Shown here in pieces: positions 1-11,357 of a DNA stretch of 64,000 nucleotides. A program made the translations under genes and the position numbers. Below the pieces are notes generated by a model. It was not told where the DNA came from. It made no database searches and saw nothing but the letters and a program-made list of their open reading frames with translations. Where the stretch lies: assembly GCA_003008705.1 (NCBI GenBank), contig PDUO01000114.1:6040-70039 (forward strand), in the 5' to 3' direction. Position 1 is the first letter of the stretch. Each line of letters opens with the position of its first letter. This DNA comes from Pezicula radicicola. Its lineage: Eukaryota; Ascomycota; Leotiomycetes; Helotiales; Dermateaceae.

Positions 1-295
1 ATTTATTATAATAAAATTACTTAGAATTTAAAAATATATAAATAAAATAATATATTATTAATAATTATCTTTAAAAATAAAAGAATTTAAAAGACTAAAT
101 ATAATATAATACTAAGTTAGAGTTATATAATTAGATTCTAACCTACTCTAACTTATTAATTATATACAGCCCTAGATATTCTTATAATACGATTGAACTA
201 TATCTCTTTACTAGTTTCGTAGGTAGAGCTTGTTATATTGCCTCCCTTAAGATTACATCAGCACACCTCCACCTAACAAACGTCAAAGAAATTGC
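1..295. other. AT-rich island, no gene
   Basis: The stretch is strongly A+T biased, with short runs of TA and AATA and no coding pattern I can recognise. It resembles the other AT islands of this window (around 2.5, 11.1, 18.3, 31.0, 35.4, 51.9 and 58.9 kb) and probably represents old repeat sequence eroded by RIP. That origin is inferred, not shown. Confidence 0.6.
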
Positions 296-1380
296 TCATT
301 CCTCATGCGCCTTCTTCTCCTTCGCTTTATCGCTTGCGCTTTTAATTAGAGTGCTCAAGTCACCAACCGGCAGATTAATTGGCATGTCTACCGACGCGAG
401 CAACAAGACCAATAAGAGATACCAACCCAGCACACTTGTGGAGAAGAAGGCTGCTCCTGTACCAACCAATAATCTTCTGCCAACAACCAAGTTACCTTCT
501 GCCAAAGTCCAGAATGCTCTTTGGATATGAATTAGTATAAAGTTCTATTGAGAAAACGTAGGTATGGAAGGGAACCATACCCAGTGACGAGCAAAAAGGC
601 CATCATTGCAGAGAAGAAGATTAGGACGAAAACTACGTTGGTTCGAATGCTGCAGATGAGGAATATAGCACACACGATTGCCATTGATACTGTGTAGAAA
701 CCGAAGGCAGTGTCGAATGGTGGCATCTGTGTCTGCGAGCCGTCGGTTGTGTATGACGAAATGGCTGCGTACCGAGGACTAGTATTATTAGTTCCTTTAA
801 CTCCAGAGGATATATATAGGGATAGAGACATACTCGAATGTGGCTGCGAAAGTCAGGAAATGGGCTCCGAAACCAAAGAAGACGACGGAGGGGAAGGTGT
901 TGCCGAGCAGGAATTCGAGGAGTCCTGTTATTATTAGGAGCATGCCGCCGAAGAAGTAGTACACTCCGCTGGGGATGTTGTTAGTTGCATCCCTTCCAAG
1001 TGGCCGCTGGGACAGCTCACATTGTAGCAGTGAAACCAGCTGCTCCTCTCCAGCCCATCAGTTCAGCCGACAAGGCAGTCAGTGCTACAGAGACGCCAAG
1101 GATACCTCTGAAGACGCAAAGTTAGTTTGTTCTTCAATCGGAAGTACAGACAGATCTATCCTTACATAGGAGTTGGATTTCCGAATGTCTTTCTCAGATC
1201 GCCGGAGACTCTGGTTTGGGGAGATAGATAGAGCTTCTCGAACATCTCGGGCGTAAGAGTGAGGCTCGTCGGCATTGGCTTCAGATCCTCCATGTGAGCC
1301 ATGGTGGATCCATTGCTTCCGTTCCTCTGTGAACGATCCATAGTCTCCTTCGTATAAAACTCTTGTGTGTTCCGAGACAT
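296..1380 (-). CDS. GPR1/FUN34/YaaH family acetate transporter
   Basis: Predicted plasma-membrane carrier for acetate or other small monocarboxylates. Five exons (1380-1166, 1107-1021, 968-834, 778-581, 518-296) join in frame to 285 aa, the usual length for the family. The N-terminal tail ends in the family signature RVSGDLRKTFGNPTP. Membrane segments follow, including GVYYFFGGMLLIITGLLEF and LLGNTFPSVVFFGFGAHFL, then AFWTLAEGN and a final helix near GWYLLLVLLLASVD. I chose the ATG at 1380 because an upstream in-frame ATG (1542) would add about 54 residues unlike any family member. All introns have GT..AG ends. Nothing looks broken. It sits beside the AT island at the window start and shows no link with its neighbours. 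Confidence 0.9.
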
Positions 1381-1700
1381 ATTAAAGGGTTGTTGTTGGC
1401 AAATTGTCAAGAAGCTGGCATATAAAAATTGGTGACAAGTCAAGAATGTCTGTTCAAATATGGCATACAGATGAAAACTGGGGAGAGGACCAGTCTTTGA
1501 AGGATTGCAACTCTTCGTTTCAATGGTTTCAAAGCTCAGCAAAATGTAACATAACGTAATATGGTCGATTTTTTATATAATGATAATATAATAGGGCTGC
1601 TATTACTCTTAGCACTTCTTGACAATCCAATAGACTCACCCGTCTCGCCCGTCTCGCTCGTCCATTCAAGCCCAGGACAGTAGTAGTTCGATCAGCATAC

Positions 1701-1810
1701 AGTACGATACCTAAGACCCAAGAAACAATGACACCATTAATTAATTCTGTTAGTAGTCGATACCTAAGACCCAAGAAACGATGACACCATCAATCAATTC
1801 TGTTAGTAGT
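1701..1810. repeat. Tandem duplication, two units of about 57 nt
   Basis: The phrase CGATACCTAAGACCCAAGAA occurs at about 1708 and again at about 1758. Each copy is followed by ATGACACCAT and TCTGTTAGTAGT. The copies differ mainly by A/G and C/T transitions, the substitution type RIP produces. Confidence 0.75.
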
Positions 1811-2162
1811 ATGTCTAGTAGAGGGAAAACCTTAAATGGAGGGGAGGGAGCGTATTCCACTCCCCCACACGGCTTTCTGATACCATGCGCATCATTCTGT
1901 GGGGTAGATATTTCCCTCCTCTTGGGTTGCAGGGCGGTGTGAGGTAAGAAGTAAGCAGCACGCCATGCTCAGACACCTCCAAAAGCTGATCAGAAGATGA
2001 AGAAAACGGCACTGTTCCCTTGGAGCGAATAGTAGTGTTAGTTTAAGTATTGTTATTCCGGATTGTTCCGGATTGCTCCGCATTGCTTTCCCCCACTTGT
2101 CCCTAGATCTCGCTTGTAAAGCTTAATTCTTTTTTTGCGGCAAATACCTAAAATACCCCGGC

Positions 2163-2479
2163 CATCGCATTCGGGCTCTGACTTTACCTATTCAGGGGCT
2201 AGTCTATCTGGTTTATATGGGGTCAACAGGGGGGTAAAATGTAACTATTTCCACCCTGCCAACGAATTCAAATAACACTCCAAATATAAGATTCAATAAC
2301 CAAATATACATAGAAATCAACCAACTAACACCCCTAATTCAACGCCTGCTCCTCGTCGATAGATATGAGGCTATTCAGAGAGTAGTAGGTAGGACTCTAT
2401 CTAGTTTGCTAACAAATTTGGTGGGGCAGCGATAGCCGAGCGAAACCCCATTAGGTAAAGTTAGAGCCCGAATGCGATG
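2163..2479. mobile_element. MITE-like inverted-repeat element (about 317 bp)
   Basis: The 27-nt left end (2163-2189) is repeated as its reverse complement at 2453-2479 with one mismatch. The sequence between the arms is about 260 nt, non-coding and not self-similar. Terminal arms of this length around a short non-coding core are the hallmark of a non-autonomous DNA transposon. No transposase is visible in the window. I could not confirm a target-site duplication. Confidence 0.65.
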
Positions 2480-3447
2480 TGTAACGCCGCATTCGCTAAT
2501 ATTCGAATTAGCTAATTCGAGGTCTCTAATTAACTAAATTAACATCGAATTAACTAATTCGATAATAATAGTAAAATTAATATAATATATAATATTAATA
2601 AAATCTACTTAATAGATATAAGAAAGAAAATATTATAATAGAACTTATATCTAATTATTACTAAAATAATTATATAATCTAAGATAAGAGAGGAATTTAT
2701 AATATTATATATATCTACTTAGTTTATTTATAAGTAAAAATAAAAGCAATAGGGAAACTAAAGATTACTAAGATAATAAGGATTTCGAGGATGTTAATTA
2801 TAAAAGTAAAGCAGCGGAGGCATCTTAATGTGCGTTCTGTGATCGTATTAGGACCACATAGGATTATTAAGGGAATGATATTAACGTACTTGCAGGGTAT
2901 AGAGGAGGCTGTTCCTCAATGGTCTCCCTCTGTCGAGTGTCGCCGCTTCCTTATAAACGTAGGAAGGAATAACCGTGTTTTTGCCTTGTTTCTTTTGTTG
3001 ATAAGAATCGTGTTGTAAGGCAACGTAGGGTTTCGGAGAAATATGAGGGAAAGCCTGACCTTTTGTCACCAGTGACTTACTTTAGTGTGATATCACCTGT
3101 ACCAAGAATCGCCCAATTTGGTCTCGAGTATCACTAGAACCTTTTGTGGATACTAACACGTCCTTAGAAATCAGGATTTTGGTCGTACTCTGGAAGCTTA
3201 ATGCCAACCACCCTTTTGGCTGATCATTCCAAAATATCGTCATCAATTGTCAGGTAGTCACGCTGGGTACTTCGCGAAAACGAATATCGGGATGTCAAGC
3301 TGCAGCACTTGAGGCAGTTGCTCGCCTGTTTCGTTGTCATTCAGTTTTGAAGCCTTTACCATGGAGGGGAAACTTAAGACTTCGGGAATACTTCCATTGC
3401 AGAGACAGTTGGTTTCACACCTTCTCTACCATTCATTCCTCTGACTG

Positions 3448-5766
3448 TTAGATAAGCTCGTACATGCCTTCCTTGCCTTGATCACTTAAGTTTTTGACAT
3501 GTACAACATCGCCCCTATTTACAGCAGCTTCTAGATCCTTCTTTGAGATATTACACTTCGCAGTGTACTTGCAAGCAGTCTTCTCCCCAAAGAAGTTTTC
3601 CTTGGGACAGCTGGCCCCCCACAATTCAAGAAGCAGTACCCAGACAATGAGCCCGGTGACGACAGAGATAAGTTGTAGAGAGTTTAGACCATGAGCGAGC
3701 GGCAGACAGAGAAGAATTATGCAGACACCTAGGCGGTTGACTAAGCGATAGTGTTTGTTTAACCGAGTACCACCTACTTCTTTGTGTACGTGGCTTACTG
3801 AGATCATGCCTGCAATTATATTAGGAGAATCGTCATAAGATGGAGAGAGGAAGTGTACCCATGCAAATCAACGCAATGCCGAAGCCTCCGCAATAGAACC
3901 AGCGAAGCGCAATAGGAATTTCATGCTCCGACTTTTCCGCATAGAATTCTGTGAGATCATCTACGAGGGCATTGGGACAATCGGCTGCCACCACCATTTT
4001 AGATAGCGCTGCTGCTCCAAGCACGAATGCCATTACAAAGGGGATGTGAACCGAGCTCCAGATTAATGCTAGTTGGCGATTAGAATCTTGCTTATCTCGG
4101 GAGAGAAAATGAGTGGAGTTGAAAAATAGAAGGCATACCGGAGCTACTATTGCGTCGAATTGCATGGGCAAACAGATCTGCACCATCTATCTCAAAATAA
4201 ATCCAGTTAAAGCAGAAGCTTTGGATTAGACCTAGGACTGCTTTGCCGTAGAATGCATTTATCCCAAAAGATGCAGTACTTTGATAGATGATTGCAACCA
4301 CGGCGTATCCGAAGACAAGCGTTACGAACGCATTCGTACGTTCCACCCTATGCTCAATATTTATCGCAGGATAGAACTCAAATACTCGATCTACCCATTC
4401 TTGAGCACCTTTGGAAAAGAGTTTTGCTCCACGAATGACAAAGACAATAAACATCGAGGCACAAAGATCCAAGAAGATCGCTACCCAGATTAGTACTAGT
4501 CTTTGAGGCATTTCGACGTAAATGCTTGCTATCCAAAGAATACTAGGAATAAAAATAATAATGGCTTGCCAGATCATCATTCCTCGTACCATAGGTACGA
4601 CCCCAGCAAGAATTAAGAAGTATACGCCCATGAAAAGACGAGCCGCAAGGTAGAAGGCTACAAGTTGCCGATAAGTTTCACTAAAAGCTTCGAGCATGTT
4701 GGTTGTAAGGCTACGAACCAGGTTAGACTAGTCCAATTTTCTTCGGAAGGATGCTGTACTCGCCCAAGAAGACATGCCATGACAAACAAAATAGAAATAC
4801 GCTGGAGAATATCATCTGTTTCAAACCATGAAATGATGAGTACAAGGTCGCTCCATATCTTCCAAGACATAATCTAAATGATCGGGGAGTCAGTATTTTC
4901 CTGATCAGGGATCATTTGGGGGTAAAGAGAGTAGTAGAATTCGCTGTCTCGGGAAGGATTAGGAGTAAAGGGAGTACATAAGAGGTAACATTATTGAGAT
5001 CAGGGGTGAGAGTACAAAGAACCGGTTTCTTTACAAAAGTTATACAAAATCGAAGAAGTTCGTATCCTGTGGTATCATCGGAAGCGCGATCTCCATTGAT
5101 GGCTAGGATTCCTACATATAGTAGATCCACAAACAACTCAAAAGAGGCCACTTCAGCCAAACCAGAGCCCCTCCACAAAAGACCCTGGTGAAAGTACTGG
5201 CGTACTACGGGCTTCTTGTAAAGCTTCATAATTCTGCCATTTCGTCGTTCAGCTTCCCAGTCCTTCTTCCCATGATCTTGGTCATGAAAGCCACCGCTGA
5301 TGGACGGCCGAGACGAGTCTGGTGTAGAGGTATCGTCGTATGTGCGTAGGTGTGCACTGTATCCATACTTTGAGAAGTTGGCGTCTAAAGCTACCGGATG
5401 ATCCGTCATCATATGAAGCTCATCCCCCAGAGCATCAAGTTCAGCTCGAACGTTTTCAAACTCATCATAAGTTTGCCCATAAGTCTGTCGTAGAGCCTCA
5501 CGCCTCATCTCATGATGGCTATGAGCTTGGCGAAGTGCATCAAGATGTTGGGGCGACCCGCTAATGACAAGGTCAAAGGGTTCATCCTTTGAGATCACGT
5601 TCAGTCTTTGGCGGAGAGATTCAGCTTCCTCGGGGGATATTGCAATATGGACTTTCTTGCCGTCAGGTAACAGAAAATGATTTAATCTGTGTCCACGATG
5701 ATGGTGGCTATGGCCGGGAGGTGTAGAGTTACCGCCCGTTGCAGGCGTTGCAGGCGTTGAAGACAT
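3448..5766 (-). CDS. Low temperature requirement protein A (LtrA)-like membrane protein
   Basis: Fungal member of the LtrA family of multi-pass membrane proteins, whose function is poorly known. Five exons (5766-5035, 4873-4764, 4710-4139, 4068-3859, 3809-3448) join in frame to 661 aa. The hydrophilic N-terminus has a His-rich stretch (HSHHHRGHR). It leads into the family core beginning RGSGLAEVASFELFVDLLYV (about residues 220-240), and several hydrophobic helices follow, such as LVAFYLAARLFMGVYFLILAG. The start at 5766 (MSSTPATPATGG) was chosen because the longer frame upstream is unlike the family. Intron 2 (4711-4763) appears to use a GC donor (GCGAGT) with a good CTAAC branch point; the alternative GT donor gives a wrong frame or a 32-nt intron. 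The gene appears intact. Confidence 0.85.
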
Positions 5767-6626
5767 GGCGTAATGATGTTCAGGGCCGATTACCTTCCAT
5801 GAGCATTCGACTTTGGGAAGACCTGTTTTAATAGCGACTTTCCAAAGAATGCGAAACAGTTCAAAAAGGGGCAACAGTCTTTGACTCGCCAAGATGTAGG
5901 AGATGCAGGGGGCTCCTAGCTCGGCTGTGGTAGAAAAAATCTCCGATAGGGTACACAATGCGCCCAGACGTGAGGTTATTAGGAGGATGAATTCGGGCTC
6001 GCGTGTTCAGTCGGGTTCTCTCGGTTCTGTTTAATCACAAGGGTTTCGCGGTGAAGTTCAAAATCCTAAATTTGCGAGGTGAGTAGATTCTAAGAGAACT
6101 GGTTTAATTATAGTACGCCATTTTCTAGCATGAATATTATTTTTGTTCTAGAGCATCCTTCCTTCGCCTATTAGGGAGGTTGCATTGCCACTAAGAGCCG
6201 AAGGGATTCAAATCCAAACACTCCTTGCTGAGACGATTCGGCGGAGATCATTAACATTTCGGCCGACTTTGTCAACTTTTCGGCTGTAATAGATACCGCC
6301 GAGCTTTCTGGCACTTTCTTCGCTAACGAGCCTACCGACATGAGTCTGAGTTTTGGGGCTACTTTAATACTATTAACTAACCACAAATTTTCGTTGCAGC
6401 ACATGTTCTGAATTTGCTTTTGAAAAAAGGGTAAGTCTATCTTGAGGGGTACCTCAGGAAGATTACAGGAGTGATAGAATTAATGCTAATATATCTGTGC
6501 AAAAGGCATTCAGTTGTAACCCTAGCCCGTGTTCTTTCGACCATCGCCCAATATTATCCCATTACTCCTAATTCCCTTGCTATCCACGCTATACAGATCT
6601 GATATAGGGACAAAGGGTCGCCGCGT
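5767..6626. promoter_or_regulatory. Intergenic region between LtrA gene and bZIP relic
   Basis: About 860 nt upstream of the LtrA-like gene, and it must contain that gene's promoter. I see no convincing coding frame, repeat or known regulatory motif in it. Confidence 0.4.
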
Positions 6627-7991
6627 TTGATGACACACGGCTCTGCCGATGGAGTCACCCAGGGACCCCTCCAGTCACCAAGCTCACGAACCATAAAAGA
6701 CGCATCGCAGCAGGCTCGGAAGCGAGCTATGGACCGTTCAGCACAGCGAACCCTTCGAGAGAAGACTAAACGATACATCGCGCATCTCGAAGCGACCGTT
6801 GAGGCCTGCAAACAGCAGAATTAGAATAATGCGGTCGAGCGGCTCTTTTCTCAAAGTCGTGAGCTGCACTCAGAGATCGAAATATGGAGAGACTATGCCT
6901 CTTGTAGAGCCTAACTCACAGATTGATACCGCAGATACCGCAGATACCGCAGCCTTATCGATGTCCACGACATCATCGTCACCGAGGCTGATTCGACAAC
7001 CTGGCGCACTTTGGATAACGACTAATATTGTGCTGAGAAGAGTCCTTGATATTGACGCAGCTGAAGCTGTTCGCGAGGAGGACGTTGACCCTGGTTGCAT
7101 ATTCCAGGGTGTCAGTCAAGGCTGGAATACGCTGGAGGTAGAGCAATAAAGAAATCCAGAGATACGCATTCTTCAAGAATATGACGATGTTTTAATGCAA
7201 GGATGCGATCCCATCAACAGGGTGGCGATTGCATACAAAAACCACCGACTTATAAAGGTTATTTATTAGCCCAAGGTTTCGCAAATTCTGCTTGAGCTGA
7301 TTAATAGCTAGTACTACCTAAATCCAACGACACAAGAGCTGGAGCAAATACCAACGTGGCTACGTCCCCTGTAAGATCCCTGCATTGTATGCTAATTGCC
7401 ATGTATGACGGTATGCTCATAACTGCTGCAGACCTAATCACAGAAATAAAAAAACATCCAGTTGGAGTCGAATTCTTTGCCTGGTAGGCAGCTTTTTCTC
7501 TTCTCTCGTCACCGACGTGCGAAGTCACTAACGAGCCTGTCAGGCCTGCACTCTGTGAGCAGTTTATTCTGGGACAGAACGAGATATATCCAACTATCCA
7601 GTTCTGTTTGTCTTATCGGCGTAATTTCCGTTTCGTATGGCCCTTCCCCTTCGAACACACACATAAGAAGGATCCAGTAACCTGAAAGCATTCACCGACC
7701 CCGTTGTTCAAGCGATATCATGCGGATTTGCGAAACTGGACGATGGATGAGGTCTTCTTCACGGAATTTCCTGACCTGGCACAGAATATGATATTTCCCT
7801 CTTGCGCCGAGGTCACGGACATCACAGCATCAGAGCTGCAAGCGACCCAAACTGCCAATAAGTCAACCAATGAGCAAGGCATCCAGGACTATAGCTCAGA
7901 GATGTTGACAGGCCTACCCGAAAACACCAGTTTTAACACGCATGATTATTGGCTGCTGGAGCTGTTGCCAGACATGCCTAATATCGGCTGA
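6627..7991 (+). pseudogene. bZIP transcription factor with DUF3425-type C-terminus, degraded
   Basis: The start (6627) encodes a basic region and zipper of the fungal bZIP/DUF3425 type: KRAMDRSAQRTLREKTKRYI followed by AHLEATVEACK. The frame then hits TAG at 6822-6824, but reading through it gives plausible zipper continuation (NNAVERLFSQSRELHSEIEI). Family-like fragments reappear later, EQIPTWLRP near 7345 and DLRNWTMDEVFFTEFPDL (7725-7780), the last in the frame that ends at 7991. These pieces lie in the expected order but are broken by stops and frame changes. I read this as a decayed gene, possibly by RIP. A set of unusual introns is a less likely alternative. Confidence 0.65.
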
Positions 7992-8255
7992 ATGAGGATA
8001 TTAGCAAATTACCATGAGTGACTAAGCGGCTGTTCCACATAGTATCCCATTCCGTGCCGTCATCTCAATGATTGATATGTATCACGCTATATCAAAGTGT
8101 ATTAGGGGTTTTAACTTTGAAGGTGCACTCCGGAGTAAATGTTGCGATTAATTATCAACTTGTATGTAAGTAGACGGCCAATGCTATAATCGTATGAAGA
8201 TAATATATCTAGTCTAGGATGCAGATAATATAAAATATCGATTATCATTGTTTAT

Positions 8256-8925
8256 TCAGATCTTACCTCTAAGTAAGAAGCGTGTGGGAATAGGCTCCCA
8301 TCTCGCCCTCAAAAACTCGGCAAGATTCTTTCCTAAAATATCGGACGTACTAGATGAGTTGATGCTGCGATCCAGATGTTCACGGCACAGAAATTGCAGT
8401 GCCCATATACTTGGCAGCTCAAACCGGTCGATCTTCTTACCCGTATACTCGTCTCCGAGCAGCTCCAAATCCATCTTCGTAACGATGCCATAATTGCTCT
8501 GGCTGAACATTCCATCCGAATATGGACAGTAGGCAGGTTGAAATGACTCCCACACAGGATTGCCTACACCAGCCTTCCTAGGCAGAACACCCATTCCAGT
8601 GCGCAAAAGCTCATCGGTTGGTAAAGCAATCTCCATGCCGCAATGATCAGAAAAGTGGTCTCGATATGGAGTGTAGCTGGAGTCAAATTAGTCATTTATA
8701 TGAGAGGAAGATATACAAGTGAGGCACAAACCCGACTCCACGATCTAGCGCGTTTCCTAGAACACTTCCACCACCAAGATCTGGGCAGTCGATCCACAGA
8801 GGCAAGCCTGTCTTCTGAATTTCGTCGTATAGTTTGTAGTACAAGCAAAACGCGAACATCTCAAATCTACCTTTTTTTCTTTCTTCATTGCTTTGTGATT
8901 GACTGCATGCTGTTTTAACCAGCAT
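8256..8925 (-). pseudogene. Vanillyl-alcohol oxidase / 4-cresol dehydrogenase-type FAD oxidase, internal fragment
   Basis: Two pieces on the minus strand match the FAD-binding domain of VAO-type flavoproteins, which oxidise para-substituted phenols. The upstream piece (about 8820-8710) reads LWIDCPDLGGGSVLGNALDR, the downstream piece (8636-8256) reads TGMGVLPRKAG..NPVWESF and then SDGMFSQSNYGIVTKM. A roughly 60-nt gap between them may be an intron. The N-terminal part of the FAD domain and most of the C-terminal substrate cap are missing, and the fragment stops close to the start of the next gene relic (8962). I therefore call it a truncated remnant. Confidence 0.7.
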
Positions 8926-8961
8926 TCTATTGACCGCTTAATCTATGTCCTTTAATCCAGC

Positions 8962-11049
8962 ATGCCCACGATGGTGAGCTGCATAGCTTCTCCGGCCTCT
9001 TCTACTTCACCGGTTGAGACTTCGTCCAATGTGAAGCCGAGTAAAAGACAAAAATTAAAGAAAGCCCACATCTACAAAACATGTCAGAAAAGCTTCTCGC
9101 AGCAGGAACATTGCGTACGACACGAGCGGGTCGTATGCACATCCCCCCTTCCATCATTACCAGTTCCCCCGCTGAAAACCTCTGTCGTAGATACACATGA
9201 GTGGCCTTTCCCATGTAGATATTGCTCAAATCGGTATGCTCGAAAGGATCTTGTTGCTCGCCACAAGAAAACTCTTCATGTGGATGTCTATACAGCACCA
9301 GTGCACTGGACCGAATCAGCATCGATGTTTGAAGCATCATCAGACAAATTTCCATCGCAAGAGATTCTTGAAGCAGATTCCAGCCTCGATGAGCTCATGA
9401 ATGCTCGTTCCGGTACAGTCCAATTTCCTCCATCTCCTAGATCCTCAGGTGCCCAGAATGATGTCGAATTCAATAGCCTGGATGGCTTCCACAACGACAT
9501 GGAAATAGACTTTAACCTATCACTCACCCTTACGGAAATGAGGCTTTCAGATCTGCCCGCAGACATTGCATATAGTCACTCGGAAAGCCACCCTTCCTCA
9601 GCTAGTAAGCTCCCACATGGTAACCACTTGGTTCAGACTCACCTAACAGGCAACGAGGAAGTTTGAAATCAAGATATCCATGGAAATGGATTCGCAGCAT
9701 CGCATGGTCAATTGCCTCCAGATATCCTAGACCCAATGTTCGATGACCTTAATTTCTTCGGAATGATGCCTCATCCAGAGTCCAACGAATTTATCGACTT
9801 AACTTCTACGCATGAACTATTCGTTGACGAGAGTCGTTATCCAACTAACAGTATAGTCTCTCAAGAAAGCGAGCGCAGCGAGCCGGAGAGGAACAGCCCA
9901 AAATCCAGAAGGGATAATTTACAGATAGCTACACTCCTATCTCAGGTCAACGGCCCAGAGCTTCAAGGGTCGGCCTACGCGACTAATAATTTCTCGCCTC
10001 CGGGGAATACAGGGAAACAAAGGCCACAGTCGATGGTAATTGACGATCATATCCGGCAAATACTGTTAGAAGATCTTGGTAGGCGTCTGAGTTAGGACCA
10101 GTGTAAAACTTTGAAGTTGCCGACCTCGAGTCTTCTTCAAAGATTCCTGTCGAGCTATCACTTCGAGTCATTGATGCTGTAAATCATATGCTATTTGGGA
10201 AACCCAACGGGTCTCAAGATGCGCCATTGGCCTGGTCAACCTTTTCCACAACCATCGTGATGCACGCTGTCAACGTGAATATATATCACTTGATCCAATG
10301 CATACAGGCTTTCGCTGTGTTTAGTCTTGGTAGTTCTTCGCAGAGTGTGCAAGCAACAGCCGTGCACTAGGCTGAGTCCGCGCTTGAAAGATGTGAGACT
10401 CTGTTCGCTAATCGGCATTCAGAACAAGGGCAAACTCTCGATGGCCCTGGGGGATCCCGCCGATTAAATGGTCATGCTCTATTATGAGTAGCATACGTTA
10501 GAACTTGTACTGGAATAGAATCCTTGAACCGTTTGATTCTTCTGAGCACCACTTCCGAAGAAACTGCAAGAGATATTCACACATATGTTTGCAGGGGTTA
10601 GAAGCGGACATCACTGGCGACGAGCACTGCTCGTAAAGCGCTTGATGGACTTTTTACTTCCGTGAAAGCTGGGACCTTGCTAGCAATGAAAACCGGGGCC
10701 TTCAAGTGGAGTATCGACCATGCGATAGCTGATTGGAACTGCGGTAAGGCTCTCTGTCACCCACCAGCTCGCCTCAAATACTGAAAAACACCATTCTCTA
10801 GCACTTTTTGTGACACGATGGATACACACGTTAGAATGCCAACAGCACACGCACCCTCTCGATCTCGAAGAGCACCAACTTCTCGAAGATGTTATTGAGC
10901 TACTTTCCGATGTAGATATCAACTATAAGGGCGGCACTTGGTTGGCGGCTGAAGTTGTCAAGCTATGGGCCGCTATCCCAATTTCACACAACGGTTCTGT
11001 TTCCCGGCTATGGGGACTCTATTCCGAACCTAATAAGTCTAAGCTCTAA
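8962..11049 (+). pseudogene. C2H2 zinc-finger regulator with fungal TF domain, inactivated by several stops
   Basis: Two C2H2 fingers open the gene: YKTCQKSFSQQEHCVRHE and FPCRYCSNRYARKDLVARHK. The C-terminal half matches the fungal-specific TF domain found with such fingers, for example PLAWSTFSTTIVMHAVNV and KTGAFKWSIDHAIADWNC, then TRWIHTLECQQH and LAAEVVKLWA. The reading is broken by TGA at 9664-9666 with the frame continuing beyond, TAG at 10093-10095, TAG near 10368, TGA at 10485-10487 and TAG at 10599-10601. At least two frame changes add to this. The TGA at 10485 stands where the family has Arg in a LLRVAYVR-like motif (CGA to TGA), a classic RIP change. Introns may explain some frame changes but not the stops inside conserved motifs. 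Confidence 0.8.
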
Positions 11050-11357
11050 GGTAATTTAGTCTTTAAATTACCTCTAGCTATACGTAATTATTAGTAGTAA
11101 TACTTATTTACTTTTCTAATAATAACTTTAAATATATAATCTTATAATTTTATACTCTTAAAATTTATAACATTATTTATTTAAATTTAGAAAATAAAGC
11201 ATTTAAAGGGAAATTCTTAAATTTAGAAAGTAAACTTTATAGTAATTTATATAAAGAATTATAATTAATTAGTAAGTAAACTATGGTAGTACCTAGGAAG
11301 CATTAACCTAAGATCGTTTAATAATTGGTCCTAGGATCTTATATAGTAGACCCACCT
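11050..11357. other. AT-rich island, no gene
   Basis: A+T-biased tract with TAATTATTAG-like words directly downstream of the C2H2 pseudogene. No coding signal is seen. It probably marks a RIP-affected segment between the pseudogene block and the intact aldo-keto reductase gene. Confidence 0.6.

Larger units (their letters stand above)
1381..3447. other. Intergenic region with repeats and AT-rich part
   Basis: No gene is recognisable. The stretch holds a roughly 57-nt imperfect direct duplication (1701-1810), a short TTCCGGATTG-type repetition near 2050, an inverted-repeat element (2163-2479, listed separately) and an AT-rich tract (about 2490-2770). Short open frames at 1815-2083 and 2791-3069 lack motifs and probably arose by chance. 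Confidence 0.6.
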
